Assembly: GCA_964243985.1 (NCBI GenBank)
Contig: CAXTHJ010000003.1
Coordinates: 1 to 64,000 of the forward strand
Direction: 5' to 3'
Origin: CAIOYC01 sp964243985
GTDB lineage: Bacteria > Pseudomonadota > Alphaproteobacteria > Caulobacterales > Caulobacteraceae
Length of the DNA stretch: 64,000 nucleotides
Positions 25,756 to 33,292 of the stretch are shown in pieces. Every line of letters starts with the position of its first letter. Within the stretch, counting starts at the first letter, position 1. Made by a program: the position numbers and the translations under genes. The notes beneath the pieces are model-generated. The model made no database searches, was not told the DNA's origin, and saw only the letters and a list, made by a program, of their open reading frames with translations.

Positions 25756-26300
25756 CGCTCAGCGCCCGCACGAAACGCCGGCTGGCAGACCTGATGATGG
25801 GTCAAGCGCGATGGTCTCTGCGCCGAAAGCGCCAAGAATGGGCCGATGCGATGACGCATGAAGGCGCGGCGATCCTCTCCGATGATGAGCGCCTGCGCTG
25901 GTCGACGGGCTGTGTGCTCGCCAGTTGCCGCGCGCCCGGGGCCTTTGAATGGACGATCTACCCGACGCTACTCAGCGCTGGGGTCGTCCTCATGACGGTA
26001 TATCAATGGAGCGTTGATGAGAGCCTCAGGACCGTTGCGGTGCTTAGCCTCATCGGCATGATCCTCGGCGTGCTCCAGCCCAGGCGATTCTGGATCTCCG
26101 GGGCGGCGATCGGCCTGGTCGTCGCCGCCGTGAACACCTTTGAGACGATCAGCGGCGTTCGGCCGGCTTATGAAACCTATCAGCATACCTTCCTGCACGA
26201 CGCCCGATGGGCGGTGCTGGTGGCGCCGGCGCTGATCGCCTCCGGCGTCGGCGGCTGCCTTGGCCGAACACTGCGTCCAACATCGGGTGCAAGGACGTGA
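25752..26300 (+). CDS. Membrane protein cotranscribed with padR
   Basis: 182 residues. The cytoplasmic N-terminal half (RTKRRLADLMMGQARWSLRRKRQEWADAMTHEGAAILSDDERLRWSTGCVLASCRA) resembles the anti-sigma/PadR-partner proteins that start with a helical soluble segment. Three to four hydrophobic helices follow (TIYPTLLSAGVVLMTVYQW, VAVLSLIGMILGVL, SGAAIGLVVAAVNTF, AVLVAPALIASGVGGCLG). PadR genes are often followed by such membrane partners. The function is unknown. It overlaps padR and the next gene by four bases each. Confidence 0.75.
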   Translation: MTLSARTKRRLADLMMGQARWSLRRKRQEWADAMTHEGAAILSDDERLRWSTGCVLASCRAPGAFEWTIYPTLLSAGVVLMTVYQWSVDESLRTVAVLSLIGMILGVLQPRRFWISGAAIGLVVAAVNTFETISGVRPAYETYQHTFLHDARWAVLVAPALIASGVGGCLGRTLRPTSGART

Positions 26301-27145
26301 CGGCCAGGGACAGACCGAACGACCTTGCGGATGCGGTGCTGAGCAAGGCGCCCCAGGCCACGCTGATGTTCTGGCTGGTGAAGATCTGCGCCACCACGGT
26401 GGGGGAGACCGGCGGCGATGCGATGTCGATGACGCTGAAACTCGGCTACGCCGTCGCCACCCTGATCTTCCTGGCCTTCTTCGTGGTGACCATGGCGGTG
26501 CAGGTCAAGGCGCGTCGCTACCATCCCTGGAGCTATTGGCTGGTGGTGGTGGCCACCACCACCGTCGGCACCACCACCTCGGATTTCATCGACCGCACCC
26601 TTCACCTCGGCTACGTGGTCTCGTCGGCTGGCCTTCTGGCGCTGGTGATCGCGGTGCTGATCGCCTGGAAGCTCACCACCGGCAAGATCGCGGCGGACCA
26701 CATCGCCACGCGCAAGGACGAAGTGTTCTACTGGCTGACCATCCTCGTCTCCAACACCCTTGGCACCGCCCTTGGAGACTTCTCCTCCGAGACCATCCCC
26801 GACCTGATGGACAAGATCGGCCCTCATTTTATGAGCTCGGCGCCCGCCGGTGGGTGGGACGCCTGGGGGTTTGAACTGGCGGCGGTGGTGTTCGCCGCCT
26901 TGATCGCCGTGGTGGCGGCGCTGCACCTTTTGAGATGGGCGCCCCAGGCGGTGCTGTTCTGGGCGGCCTATGTGCTGACGCGCCCGCTCGGCGCCACCCT
27001 CGGCGACACCTTGACCAAGCCGCACGCCCAGGGCGGCCTCGACTTCGGGCGCTTCCTGGCCACAGGGGTGATCGCCCTGACCATGGTTGTCCTCATCCTG
27101 GCGACGCCGAAGCTGCGCCGACCGGCCCAGCCCGCCGGTGCATGA
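26297..27145 (+). CDS. COG4705-like multi-pass membrane protein with four internal repeats
   Basis: 282 residues from a GTG that overlaps the preceding TGA (GTGA). About eight hydrophobic segments. A G-x-[TA]-x-x-D motif recurs in the same context at residues 36-41 (TTVGETGGD), 91-96 (TTVGTTTSD), 146-151 (NTLGTALGD) and 222-227 (RPLGATLGD), showing a fourfold internal duplication. Each motif carries an acidic residue at or near a membrane helix. Such repeats suggest an ion-binding or ion-conducting core, which is inference. The family (membrane-anchored proteins of COG4705) has no agreed function. It is followed by a secreted YncE-like protein 43 bp downstream. Confidence 0.82.
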   Translation: MTARDRPNDLADAVLSKAPQATLMFWLVKICATTVGETGGDAMSMTLKLGYAVATLIFLAFFVVTMAVQVKARRYHPWSYWLVVVATTTVGTTTSDFIDRTLHLGYVVSSAGLLALVIAVLIAWKLTTGKIAADHIATRKDEVFYWLTILVSNTLGTALGDFSSETIPDLMDKIGPHFMSSAPAGGWDAWGFELAAVVFAALIAVVAALHLLRWAPQAVLFWAAYVLTRPLGATLGDTLTKPHAQGGLDFGRFLATGVIALTMVVLILATPKLRRPAQPAGA

Positions 27146-27188
27146 CGCCGACCCGTCCTATCGAAATTCATCCACTGGAGTGCACGCC

Positions 27189-28202
27189 ATGCTTCAACGC
27201 CTAGCTCTCGTCGCCGCCTGCATGGCGCTCGCCTCACCCGCCTTTGCGGCGCCGGCCTACACGCTGACGAAAACGACGCCCCTCGGCCTGCCGGATCGGT
27301 GGGACTATGTGGTGTTCGACCAGCCGACCGGGCGGGTCTACATCGCCCATGGCGACAAGCTGGACGTGATCGGCGCGAAGTCCGGCGATCTCGTGGGCGA
27401 GGTCACCGGCATTCCCGGCGGCACGCACGGCACGGGGATTTCGGCGGCCACGGGCCTCGGCTACACCGACGACGGCAAGAACGGCTTGGCCGTCGCCTTC
27501 GACCTGAAGACGCTGAAGGTCGTCAAGCAGATCCCTGCCGACCAGGACGCCGACGGCATCGCTGCAGACGCCGCCACCGGCCACATCTTTATCATTGAAG
27601 GCGATCCAGCCGCGATCACCGTGATCGACCCGAAGACCAACGCCGCCCTCACCACCATCAAGGTTGGTGAGAAGATGGAATACGCCGTCTCGGACGATAG
27701 GGGCTCTCTCTACATCGCCGGCGTCGAGAAGAACGATCTGTTGAAAATCGATACGAGCACCAACACCGTAGTGGCCCGCTGGCCCACGCCAGACTGCATC
27801 AGGCCGCACGGCCTAGCGATGGATAAGGCCGGGCGCCGCCTCTTCATGGGCTGCGCCAACAGCATGATGGTGGTGGTGGACGCCGACAGCGGCCGGGTGG
27901 TCGCCAAGCTGCCCATCGGCAAGGGTAACGACGCCGTCGCTTACGATTTCAAACGTACGCGTGTGTTCAGCTCCAACGGCATCGACGGAACCATCTCCGT
28001 CTACCAGCAGAGTTCGCCCAACGCCTACAGTCTCCTGGAGACCATCCCCACCGCGATCAGCGGACGCACCATGGCGGTCGATCCCGCCAGCGGCCGCCTC
28101 TTCATCGTCGCCGCCGAGACGGACCCCAGCCCCACGCCGGGCGGTCGACCGCACGCGCGCCCTGGAACCACGCGCGTGATGATCTTCGATCCGGCGAGCT
28201 GA
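27189..28202 (+). CDS. Secreted YncE-like beta-propeller protein
   Basis: 337 residues. A clear signal peptide (MLQRLALVAACMALASPAFA-AP) precedes repeated blades with the pattern D-x-x-T-x-x-V (AVAFDLKTLKVVKQI, ITVIDPKTNAALTTIKV, LLKIDTSTNTVVARW, MMVVVDADSGRVVAKLP, ISVYQQSSPNAYSLLETI), giving a seven-bladed YncE/YVTN-type propeller. Two Cys (PDCIRPH and FMGCANS) could form a disulfide between blades. The ATG at 27189 is preceded by a short spacer. Probable role is periplasmic binding, unknown partner. It is the last gene of the padR unit. Confidence 0.85.
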   Translation: MLQRLALVAACMALASPAFAAPAYTLTKTTPLGLPDRWDYVVFDQPTGRVYIAHGDKLDVIGAKSGDLVGEVTGIPGGTHGTGISAATGLGYTDDGKNGLAVAFDLKTLKVVKQIPADQDADGIAADAATGHIFIIEGDPAAITVIDPKTNAALTTIKVGEKMEYAVSDDRGSLYIAGVEKNDLLKIDTSTNTVVARWPTPDCIRPHGLAMDKAGRRLFMGCANSMMVVVDADSGRVVAKLPIGKGNDAVAYDFKRTRVFSSNGIDGTISVYQQSSPNAYSLLETIPTAISGRTMAVDPASGRLFIVAAETDPSPTPGGRPHARPGTTRVMIFDPAS

Positions 28203-28243
28203 CATGTCGTCGATGAGCGGAGACGGTTCTGAACCCTGCGTTC

Positions 28244-28425
28244 ATGTTTAGTATAGTCACCACCGTAATCGCCAAGTCTGGCGTGGTCGGCTGCTTGAGA
28301 ACATTTTACCTATAATACCGTCGGAACTGATCCTTCCGCTGGTGGGCTACCAAGCGGCGGCCGGTCAGTTCGATCCTGTCGTGGTGATCATCGCCGCGGC
28401 GCCGCCTTCGCGGCCCACGAACTGA
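28244..28425 (+). pseudogene. Decayed DedA-family membrane protein gene
   Basis: From an ATG at 28244 one frame reads MFSIVTTVIAKSGVVGC. After a shift, a second frame from 28297 reads ENILPIIPSELILPLVGY and continues QAAAGQFDPVVVIIAA before a stop at 28423. Together they match the N-terminal end of DedA/SNARE-associated proteins (short helix, then E-N-x-x-P-x-x-PSE, hydrophobic helix, glycine turn, second helix). The rest of the about 200-residue protein is missing, so both a frameshift and a large 3' deletion are present. Intact DedA proteins act as membrane-homeostasis or undecaprenyl-phosphate flippases. Confidence 0.7.
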
Positions 28426-28472
28426 GCCAGACGTGCCGCGCGATACTCTCCAGCGACAATTTGAAAGGCGGC

Positions 28473-29354
28473 TTAGCGACGTTCTAACGCAGGTTTCAAT
28501 TCGTCCTCCGCCCATTGCCGGAACGTGGTCGGTGCGGTGTTTGCGGACGTTCGTTCAGCCGCATTGTCCATGCCTTCGTTCTTGGCTCGCATCATGTCGA
28601 CGTAGCCGGTCGCGAACTCATCGCTCATGCCGCGCTGCATCAGCTGCGCCTTGAAGGCGTCGAACGGGACTTGGTGGTAGCGCACCTCGCGGCTAAGGAC
28701 GTCCGAGAGGATGGCGGCGATGTCGTTGAACGACAGGTCCTGCGGTCCGACCAGCGGCACGTCCTCCTGGCCGGTCCATGAGCGATCCTGCAGAAGCCGA
28801 GCCGAGGCCGATCCCATGTCGCGCGTGGCGGTGTGAGGGAGCTTCCTGTCCGGATCGAGCGGCCCGAACATCTGGCCCTGCTTGATCGCGTCGACCTGCT
28901 GAAGCGCGTTCTCCATGAAGCTCGGCATGGCGAGGCCGCGAACCGCGGCGCCGGTCTCTCCCAAAAGGTCGACCATACGTATCGACGCGGTGACCAGCCC
29001 CGCGCGATCTTCCCATTCGGTGCCACGTCCGAGGGCGGTGACCACGACGACGCGTTGAACGCGCAGGCGGCGGATCGCTTCAGCCGCCGGACAGGTGAAG
29101 TTGATGTAGGTGTCGTCGAGGGTCTCGGATGGTGTGGGCGGCGCGACCCAGAACACGGCCTCGGCGCCGTCGAAGGCGCGATCCACGATCGCGGCGTCGC
29201 CGTGCGATCCCTCGACGATCTCGACCCGATCGAGGACCTCCTGGGGGAGATTGCCCGCATCCCGGACGATGACGCGTACCGTCTCGTCGGCGTCAAGCAG
29301 ATGCTGGACGACGTGGCGGCCTATGTTGCCCGTCGGCGTCGTGACGACGATCAC
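28473..29354 (-). CDS. NmrA-family NAD(P)-binding oxidoreductase
   Basis: 293 residues. The atypical SDR nucleotide-binding motif TPTGNIGRHVVQHLL starts the protein, followed by VEIVEGSHGDAAIVDRAF, AVFWVAPPTP, then VVVVTALGRG and a C-terminal substrate domain with SFNDIAAILSDVLSREVRYHQVP. NmrA-type proteins reduce quinones or azo compounds, or act as redox sensors. The start is GTG. It is the third gene of a minus-strand unit (SDR, luciferase-like, NmrA) divergent from an AraC regulator. Confidence 0.88.
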   Translation of the reverse strand: MIVVTTPTGNIGRHVVQHLLDADETVRVIVRDAGNLPQEVLDRVEIVEGSHGDAAIVDRAFDGAEAVFWVAPPTPSETLDDTYINFTCPAAEAIRRLRVQRVVVVTALGRGTEWEDRAGLVTASIRMVDLLGETGAAVRGLAMPSFMENALQQVDAIKQGQMFGPLDPDRKLPHTATRDMGSASARLLQDRSWTGQEDVPLVGPQDLSFNDIAAILSDVLSREVRYHQVPFDAFKAQLMQRGMSDEFATGYVDMMRAKNEGMDNAAERTSANTAPTTFRQWAEDELKPALERR

Positions 29355-29411
29355 GTAAGGTCTCCAATGTAGGTTACGCTGGTTGTTGACGCGGACGAGC
29401 CGAGTGAGCGG

Positions 29412-29807
29412 TTAATGAGCGGTTGGCCGCAGCCGATCGTAGTTCCGGCGGAAGAGCGAGACGGCGGCATCGACGCCCAGGCGGTTGATGCTGGCCATCG
29501 TCCAACCTCGGGCCCAGGGGAACGGCTTCCCTAAGCCCTCGGCGACCATCTCCGCGCCAAGCTCGGGCGTGGTGGCGAGATGGATGGAGCCGTCGAGATG
29601 GATATGGCCGAGTTCGTCGCGCCCAATATAGAAGTCGATCCCGTCGACGCGGGTCTGGTCGTTGAGGTGCCAATGCGTCGTGGCCTTGACCTCCGGCCAT
29701 GCGGCGACGGCGTCAGCCACCGCCTGTGCAGATCCGCCGAGCAGCGGCGGCGGCGCAAGCGGGCCCTTGGCTTCGCGGGGCAGTGTGGAAAGCGCTTGAT
29801 CGGTCAT
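29412..29807 (-). CDS. Luciferase-domain protein (DUF5519-like)
   Basis: 131 residues from an ATG preceded by AAGGAA. Features: GGSAQAVADAVAAWPEVKATTHWH, then FYIGRDELGHIHLDGSIHLATTPELGAEMVAEGLGKPFPWARGWTMASI, which resembles the small luciferase/DUF5519 domain (conserved EIGHIHxDG and PHP-W). These proteins are often fused or linked to short oxidoreductases. No light emission is implied. It lies 57 bp after the NmrA start and 63 bp before the SDR stop, so the three genes form one unit. Confidence 0.72.
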   Translation of the reverse strand: MTDQALSTLPREAKGPLAPPPLLGGSAQAVADAVAAWPEVKATTHWHLNDQTRVDGIDFYIGRDELGHIHLDGSIHLATTPELGAEMVAEGLGKPFPWARGWTMASINRLGVDAAVSLFRRNYDRLRPTAH

Positions 29808-29870
29808 GATAATTTCCTTGTTCAAGAGGCCGGCGGCGGCCGCCTGGCCGGGGTTTGGTATCTCAACGGA

Positions 29871-30617
29871 TCACCACTGATAACGACCCATTTTGTTGGC
29901 ATACCCGTCGTTGAAGAACCCGCCGGTAGGGCCCAGCGGGCCTAGCGTCGCCAGTTCCACGGCGATGGCTGCGGCCTCCTCCACGGTGCGCGTGCCGGTA
30001 TGGCCGTTAAGGTCGGTGGCGGTGTAGCCGGGATCGGCGGCGTTGACCTTGATCCCGTCGGCGAGCAGCGCCTTTGCGAGTTTGACGGTGAGCATGTTGA
30101 GCGCCGCCTTCGACGCGCAGTAGCCCGCAGCCCCCACGTTCCAGATCAGGCTCGTCATGTCGGCGGTGTCGGAGATCGAGCCTAGGCCGCTGCTCATCAT
30201 CACGATGCGCGGGGCGGCCGACTTGCGCAGCAGCGGCAGCAGCGCCTGCGTCACCCGGAGTGGCCCCAGCGTGTTGACCTCGAACATCGCGCGAACATCG
30301 TCGACCGCTTCCTTGGTCACTTCCGGCGGCGGGCTGCCGACACTGATCCCGGCATTATTGACGAGAACGTCCAGCACGCCGGCCTCGGTCTCAAGGCGAG
30401 CGGCGGCTGCCGTCACGATGCCACCATCGGCGACGTCGAGCGCGATGGCGTGGGCGTCGGCGCCGGCTTCACGGAGACCGGCCGCGGCCGCTTCGCCGCG
30501 ATCGGCGTCACGGCAGGCGAGCCAGACGGTCAAACCCCGTTCGCCGAGTTGGCGGGCGATGGCCAGGCCGATGCCCTTGTTCGCGCCGGTCACAAGTGCA
30601 TTAGTCTTGTTTGACAT
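29871..30617 (-). CDS. Short-chain dehydrogenase/reductase, carbonyl-reductase-like
   Basis: 248 residues. TGANKGIGLAIARQLGERG is the cofactor motif, DVLVNNAGISVGSPPPEVT the structural NNAG, VMMSSGLGSI has the catalytic Ser and YCASKAALN the Tyr/Lys. NAADPGYTATDLNGHTGTRTVEEAAAIAVELA matches carbonyl-reductase/SDR21-like enzymes, which reduce aldehydes, ketones and quinones with NADPH. The ATG is preceded by a strong GGAGGTGACC. First gene of the unit divergent from the AraC regulator at 30742. Confidence 0.93.
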   Translation of the reverse strand: MSNKTNALVTGANKGIGLAIARQLGERGLTVWLACRDADRGEAAAAGLREAGADAHAIALDVADGGIVTAAAARLETEAGVLDVLVNNAGISVGSPPPEVTKEAVDDVRAMFEVNTLGPLRVTQALLPLLRKSAAPRIVMMSSGLGSISDTADMTSLIWNVGAAGYCASKAALNMLTVKLAKALLADGIKVNAADPGYTATDLNGHTGTRTVEEAAAIAVELATLGPLGPTGGFFNDGYANKMGRYQW

Positions 30618-30741
30618 GGTCACCTCCAGGCTCCTCATGTCGTAACGAGGCGTGAGATTCACATTCCCGATGCTGCCAGAGACTTGCCCGATCCTACCAA
30701 GTTCGCCATCTTCTACTGAGTTTGAGTGAGGGTGACGCGGG

Positions 30742-31623
30742 ATGGAAGTCGAAGCGATGGTGTCGAAGCAGGCCGCGCTCGCTGCCGAGCACGCCAGCTC
30801 GCCACCGGCTCAGTCCGCCGTTCCGGGGCTGATGATCCGGTGCAGCGCCGAGCCGACGCCGCCGATCCCCGCGCTCTTCGAGCCTGTCTTCTACATCGTG
30901 CTGCAAGGATCGAAGCGCCTGACCTTCGCTGGCCGAACGCACGACTTTGGTGCTGGAACCTGCGCTGTGGCGAGCGTCGGTTTGCCCTTCGTCAGCCAGG
31001 TGATCGAGGCTTCTCCTTCCAAACCCTATGTCGGCGCCGAGCTGAGGCTTGATCCCGGCGTCGTGGCCGACCTGCTGATCACCTTGCCAGAGGCTTCCGA
31101 GCGGGTTGCTCCAAGCTTCGCTGCGGCTCCGGCGGACCCGATGGTCCTGGAGCCGTTCGGTCGTATGCTGCGACTGCTGGCGACCCCTGCCGACGCCGCC
31201 GTGCTCGCTGGACCCTTTGCGCGTGAGCTATGCTACCGGCTGCTTCAGGGGCCGCTCGGCGACACGTTGCGCCAAGTGGGCCGGCGCGGCTCACGCTTCG
31301 CCCAGATCCGTGCGGCAGCTGACTGGATAGGGGCCAACGCCGACAAGTCGCTCAACGTGAAACGTCTAGCCGCCGACGTCGGCATGAGCCCAACGTCGCT
31401 CCACCGGCACTTCAAGGCCATCACCGGCTACAGCCCGCTCGCGTACCAGCGCTACCTACGTCTGCTGGAGGCACGTCGGATACTCCACACTGGGGACGCG
31501 CCCGTGACCACCACAGCCTTTACCGTGGGTTACGCGAGCCCGTCCCAGTTCAGCCGCGAGTACAAGCGTATGTTCGGCGAACCACCGGTGAAGGACATAA
31601 GGCGCCAAGACCGCGCCGCCTAA
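30742..31623 (+). CDS. AraC-family transcriptional regulator
   Basis: 293 residues. N-terminal AraC_N cupin-like domain (IPALFEPVFYIVLQGSKRLTFAGRTHDFGAGTCAVASVGLP is typical). The C-terminal double helix-turn-helix reads LNVKRLAADVGMSPTSLHRHFKAITGYSPLAYQRYLRLLEARRIL and VGYASPSQFSREYKRMFGEPPVKDIRR. Members of this subgroup regulate adjacent oxidoreductase genes. It is divergent from the SDR-luciferase-NmrA unit with 124 bp between starts, so it is the probable activator of that cassette. Confidence 0.94.
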   Translation: MEVEAMVSKQAALAAEHASSPPAQSAVPGLMIRCSAEPTPPIPALFEPVFYIVLQGSKRLTFAGRTHDFGAGTCAVASVGLPFVSQVIEASPSKPYVGAELRLDPGVVADLLITLPEASERVAPSFAAAPADPMVLEPFGRMLRLLATPADAAVLAGPFARELCYRLLQGPLGDTLRQVGRRGSRFAQIRAAADWIGANADKSLNVKRLAADVGMSPTSLHRHFKAITGYSPLAYQRYLRLLEARRILHTGDAPVTTTAFTVGYASPSQFSREYKRMFGEPPVKDIRRQDRAA

Positions 31624-31629
31624 ACCAGC

Positions 31630-31664
31630 CAGCGGCGTTGTCAGACCAAATGTATCCGCCGCTG
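31630..31664. terminator. Possible bidirectional hairpin between convergent genes
   Basis: CAGCGGCG (31630-31637) and CGCCGCTG (31657-31664) form an 8-bp perfect inverted repeat with a 19-nt loop, placed between the araC stop and the DUF1501 stop. No T-run follows on either side, so it would be a non-canonical terminator or another structured element. Confidence 0.35.
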
Positions 31665-31671
31665 TGAGCCG

Positions 31672-33282
31672 TCAGCTTCGCATAAAACCAAGATTTGGCT
31701 GAGCAAACGCATTGAGCCGTGGGAAAATAGTCTCTAGCTGAGCGTTAGTTACACCTAACCATTTAGCCATCGTCGCCATATAAGCGTCGACCGGCGTGGT
31801 CGGGATGAACGCCGTACCCGCCGCGTCTGGATTGGAAAAGGCCGGCGTGGTCGCGGTCGCCGCCCGATCGATCCCAAGTGTGGGATAGGCGCCGTAGATA
31901 TCACCGCCTTTCACCGCGCCGCCCATCACAAAATGATGGCCGCCCCAAGCGTGATCCGTACCGTCGCCGTTGGTCGTGAAGGTGCGGTTGAAATCGGATG
32001 CAGTGAAGGCTGTGACTTGCTCATCCAACCCGAGATTTCTCAGCGCACTATCGAAATAGCCGAGCGCATGGTCAAGCTGAGCCAGCAGAAGGCCTTGGCG
32101 GCCGTTTTCATTGTCATGGGTGTCAAAGCTTCCATACTCCACGAAGAACACTTCGCGTTTGACCCCGAGCGCGGCGTGGGCGACCGCAGTTTCCGCAACC
32201 GCTTGCAACTGATCCGCCAACGGATTGTCTACGATATTGCCACTGATCGGATCGGTGAAGGCGCTTGGCGAAGCGACCTTGGTGTAAGCGCCGCCTGCGT
32301 TTAAGGCGCTGTCGAACACCACGGACGTGTTGATCGATCGGGTGACCGCCGCCGCGTAGTCCACCATGAGGAAGTTGGTCGCGTTCGATCCCAGCGAATA
32401 GTCCTGAACGCCGTCGCGAAGCTCGCTTAGAAGGTTGCTCGACGCGTTGTAGGTTCCTGTGAGGTTCAAAAGGCTGATCGTCTCCGCCGTCGCCATGTTT
32501 TTCGCGTAGTTGACGCGAAACGGCTCGGTCGTCACTCCGGAAAGATAGACACTGTTTCCGGCGGTCGTGATGGCGCTAAAATCCGTGGCGGAGCCGTTCA
32601 CCGCCGCGAAGGTGTCGCCGATCAGGCCGCCCCATCCGGTCGCGGCGCCGGCGACCTGGCCCGACTGCCAGGCGGATTGTTGATCCGCATGAGAGAACAG
32701 TCGCTGCGGGATGAGCGTCGTCGGGCCAGGGTTCAGATAGGTCGCCTTGGTCAGCGGCGCTAAAAGCGTCCCCACGTTGGCGATCGCCCCCAGTCGCCCG
32801 GCTGAGAACAACGACTGGGTGTTCGGCAGAAAGGGATGGATCGCGAACGTCCGGTCTTGCGGAGCCGACGAGGTGGCGTTGCCCGCGGGAACGAGTTGCT
32901 TTGTGTGCGGCGTGATCGGCAAAACGCCGCCCCAATGTTCGGGCATGGAGGTGGTGGTGATCGCCCTGTTGGTTAGGGGAGAGGTTTGGCCAATCGGTAC
33001 GGCGGCGGTCCCTGGCGGCATCAAGGCGATGGGGTCGAACCCGAGGAATCTGGACGACCAATACTGCGAAAAACTGCCCTGGTCCGTCGCCAGCAACATA
33101 TTATTCGAGTCATTGCCCCCAAGCAGAAAAATGCAGACCAGAGCTCGATAGGCCGATGACTCGCCGGCTGACTGGGCGGCTGCGGAGCCGACCGCCGAAA
33201 GGTTGAGCATGAGCGGCCCCGCCGCACCCAGCGCCGCGAACTGAAGCAGAGCATTACGCCGAGAAGGAAGTTTCTGGGTCAC
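31672..33282 (-). CDS. DUF1501 secreted protein (Tat-exported)
   Basis: 536 residues from a GTG with AGGAG upstream (an upstream in-frame TTG would add eight residues). The N-terminal SRRNALLQFAALGAAGPLMLNLSAVGSAAAQSAG is a plausible Tat/Sec leader. The mature part has RALVCIFLLGGNDSNNMLLATDQ, AIHPFLPNTQSLFSAGRLGAIANVGTLL, DTHDNENGRQGLLLAQLDHALGYFDSAL, VTAFTASDFNRTFTTNGDGTDHAWGGHHFVMGGAVKGGDIYG and KWLGVTNAQLETIFPRL, hallmarks of DUF1501 (alkaline-phosphatase/sulfatase-like fold). It follows a DUF1800 gene in one operon, the standard arrangement. Function of the pair is undetermined. Confidence 0.93.
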   Translation of the reverse strand: MTQKLPSRRNALLQFAALGAAGPLMLNLSAVGSAAAQSAGESSAYRALVCIFLLGGNDSNNMLLATDQGSFSQYWSSRFLGFDPIALMPPGTAAVPIGQTSPLTNRAITTTSMPEHWGGVLPITPHTKQLVPAGNATSSAPQDRTFAIHPFLPNTQSLFSAGRLGAIANVGTLLAPLTKATYLNPGPTTLIPQRLFSHADQQSAWQSGQVAGAATGWGGLIGDTFAAVNGSATDFSAITTAGNSVYLSGVTTEPFRVNYAKNMATAETISLLNLTGTYNASSNLLSELRDGVQDYSLGSNATNFLMVDYAAAVTRSINTSVVFDSALNAGGAYTKVASPSAFTDPISGNIVDNPLADQLQAVAETAVAHAALGVKREVFFVEYGSFDTHDNENGRQGLLLAQLDHALGYFDSALRNLGLDEQVTAFTASDFNRTFTTNGDGTDHAWGGHHFVMGGAVKGGDIYGAYPTLGIDRAATATTPAFSNPDAAGTAFIPTTPVDAYMATMAKWLGVTNAQLETIFPRLNAFAQPNLGFMRS

Positions 33283-33292
33283 GCCGCCACTC

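Noticed and set aside
28288..28316. TATAAT at 28311 with TTGAGA upstream as a promoter
   Set aside because: The spacing is 10-11 bp, not 16-18, and the bases are explained by the DedA relic codons (LPIIPSE).
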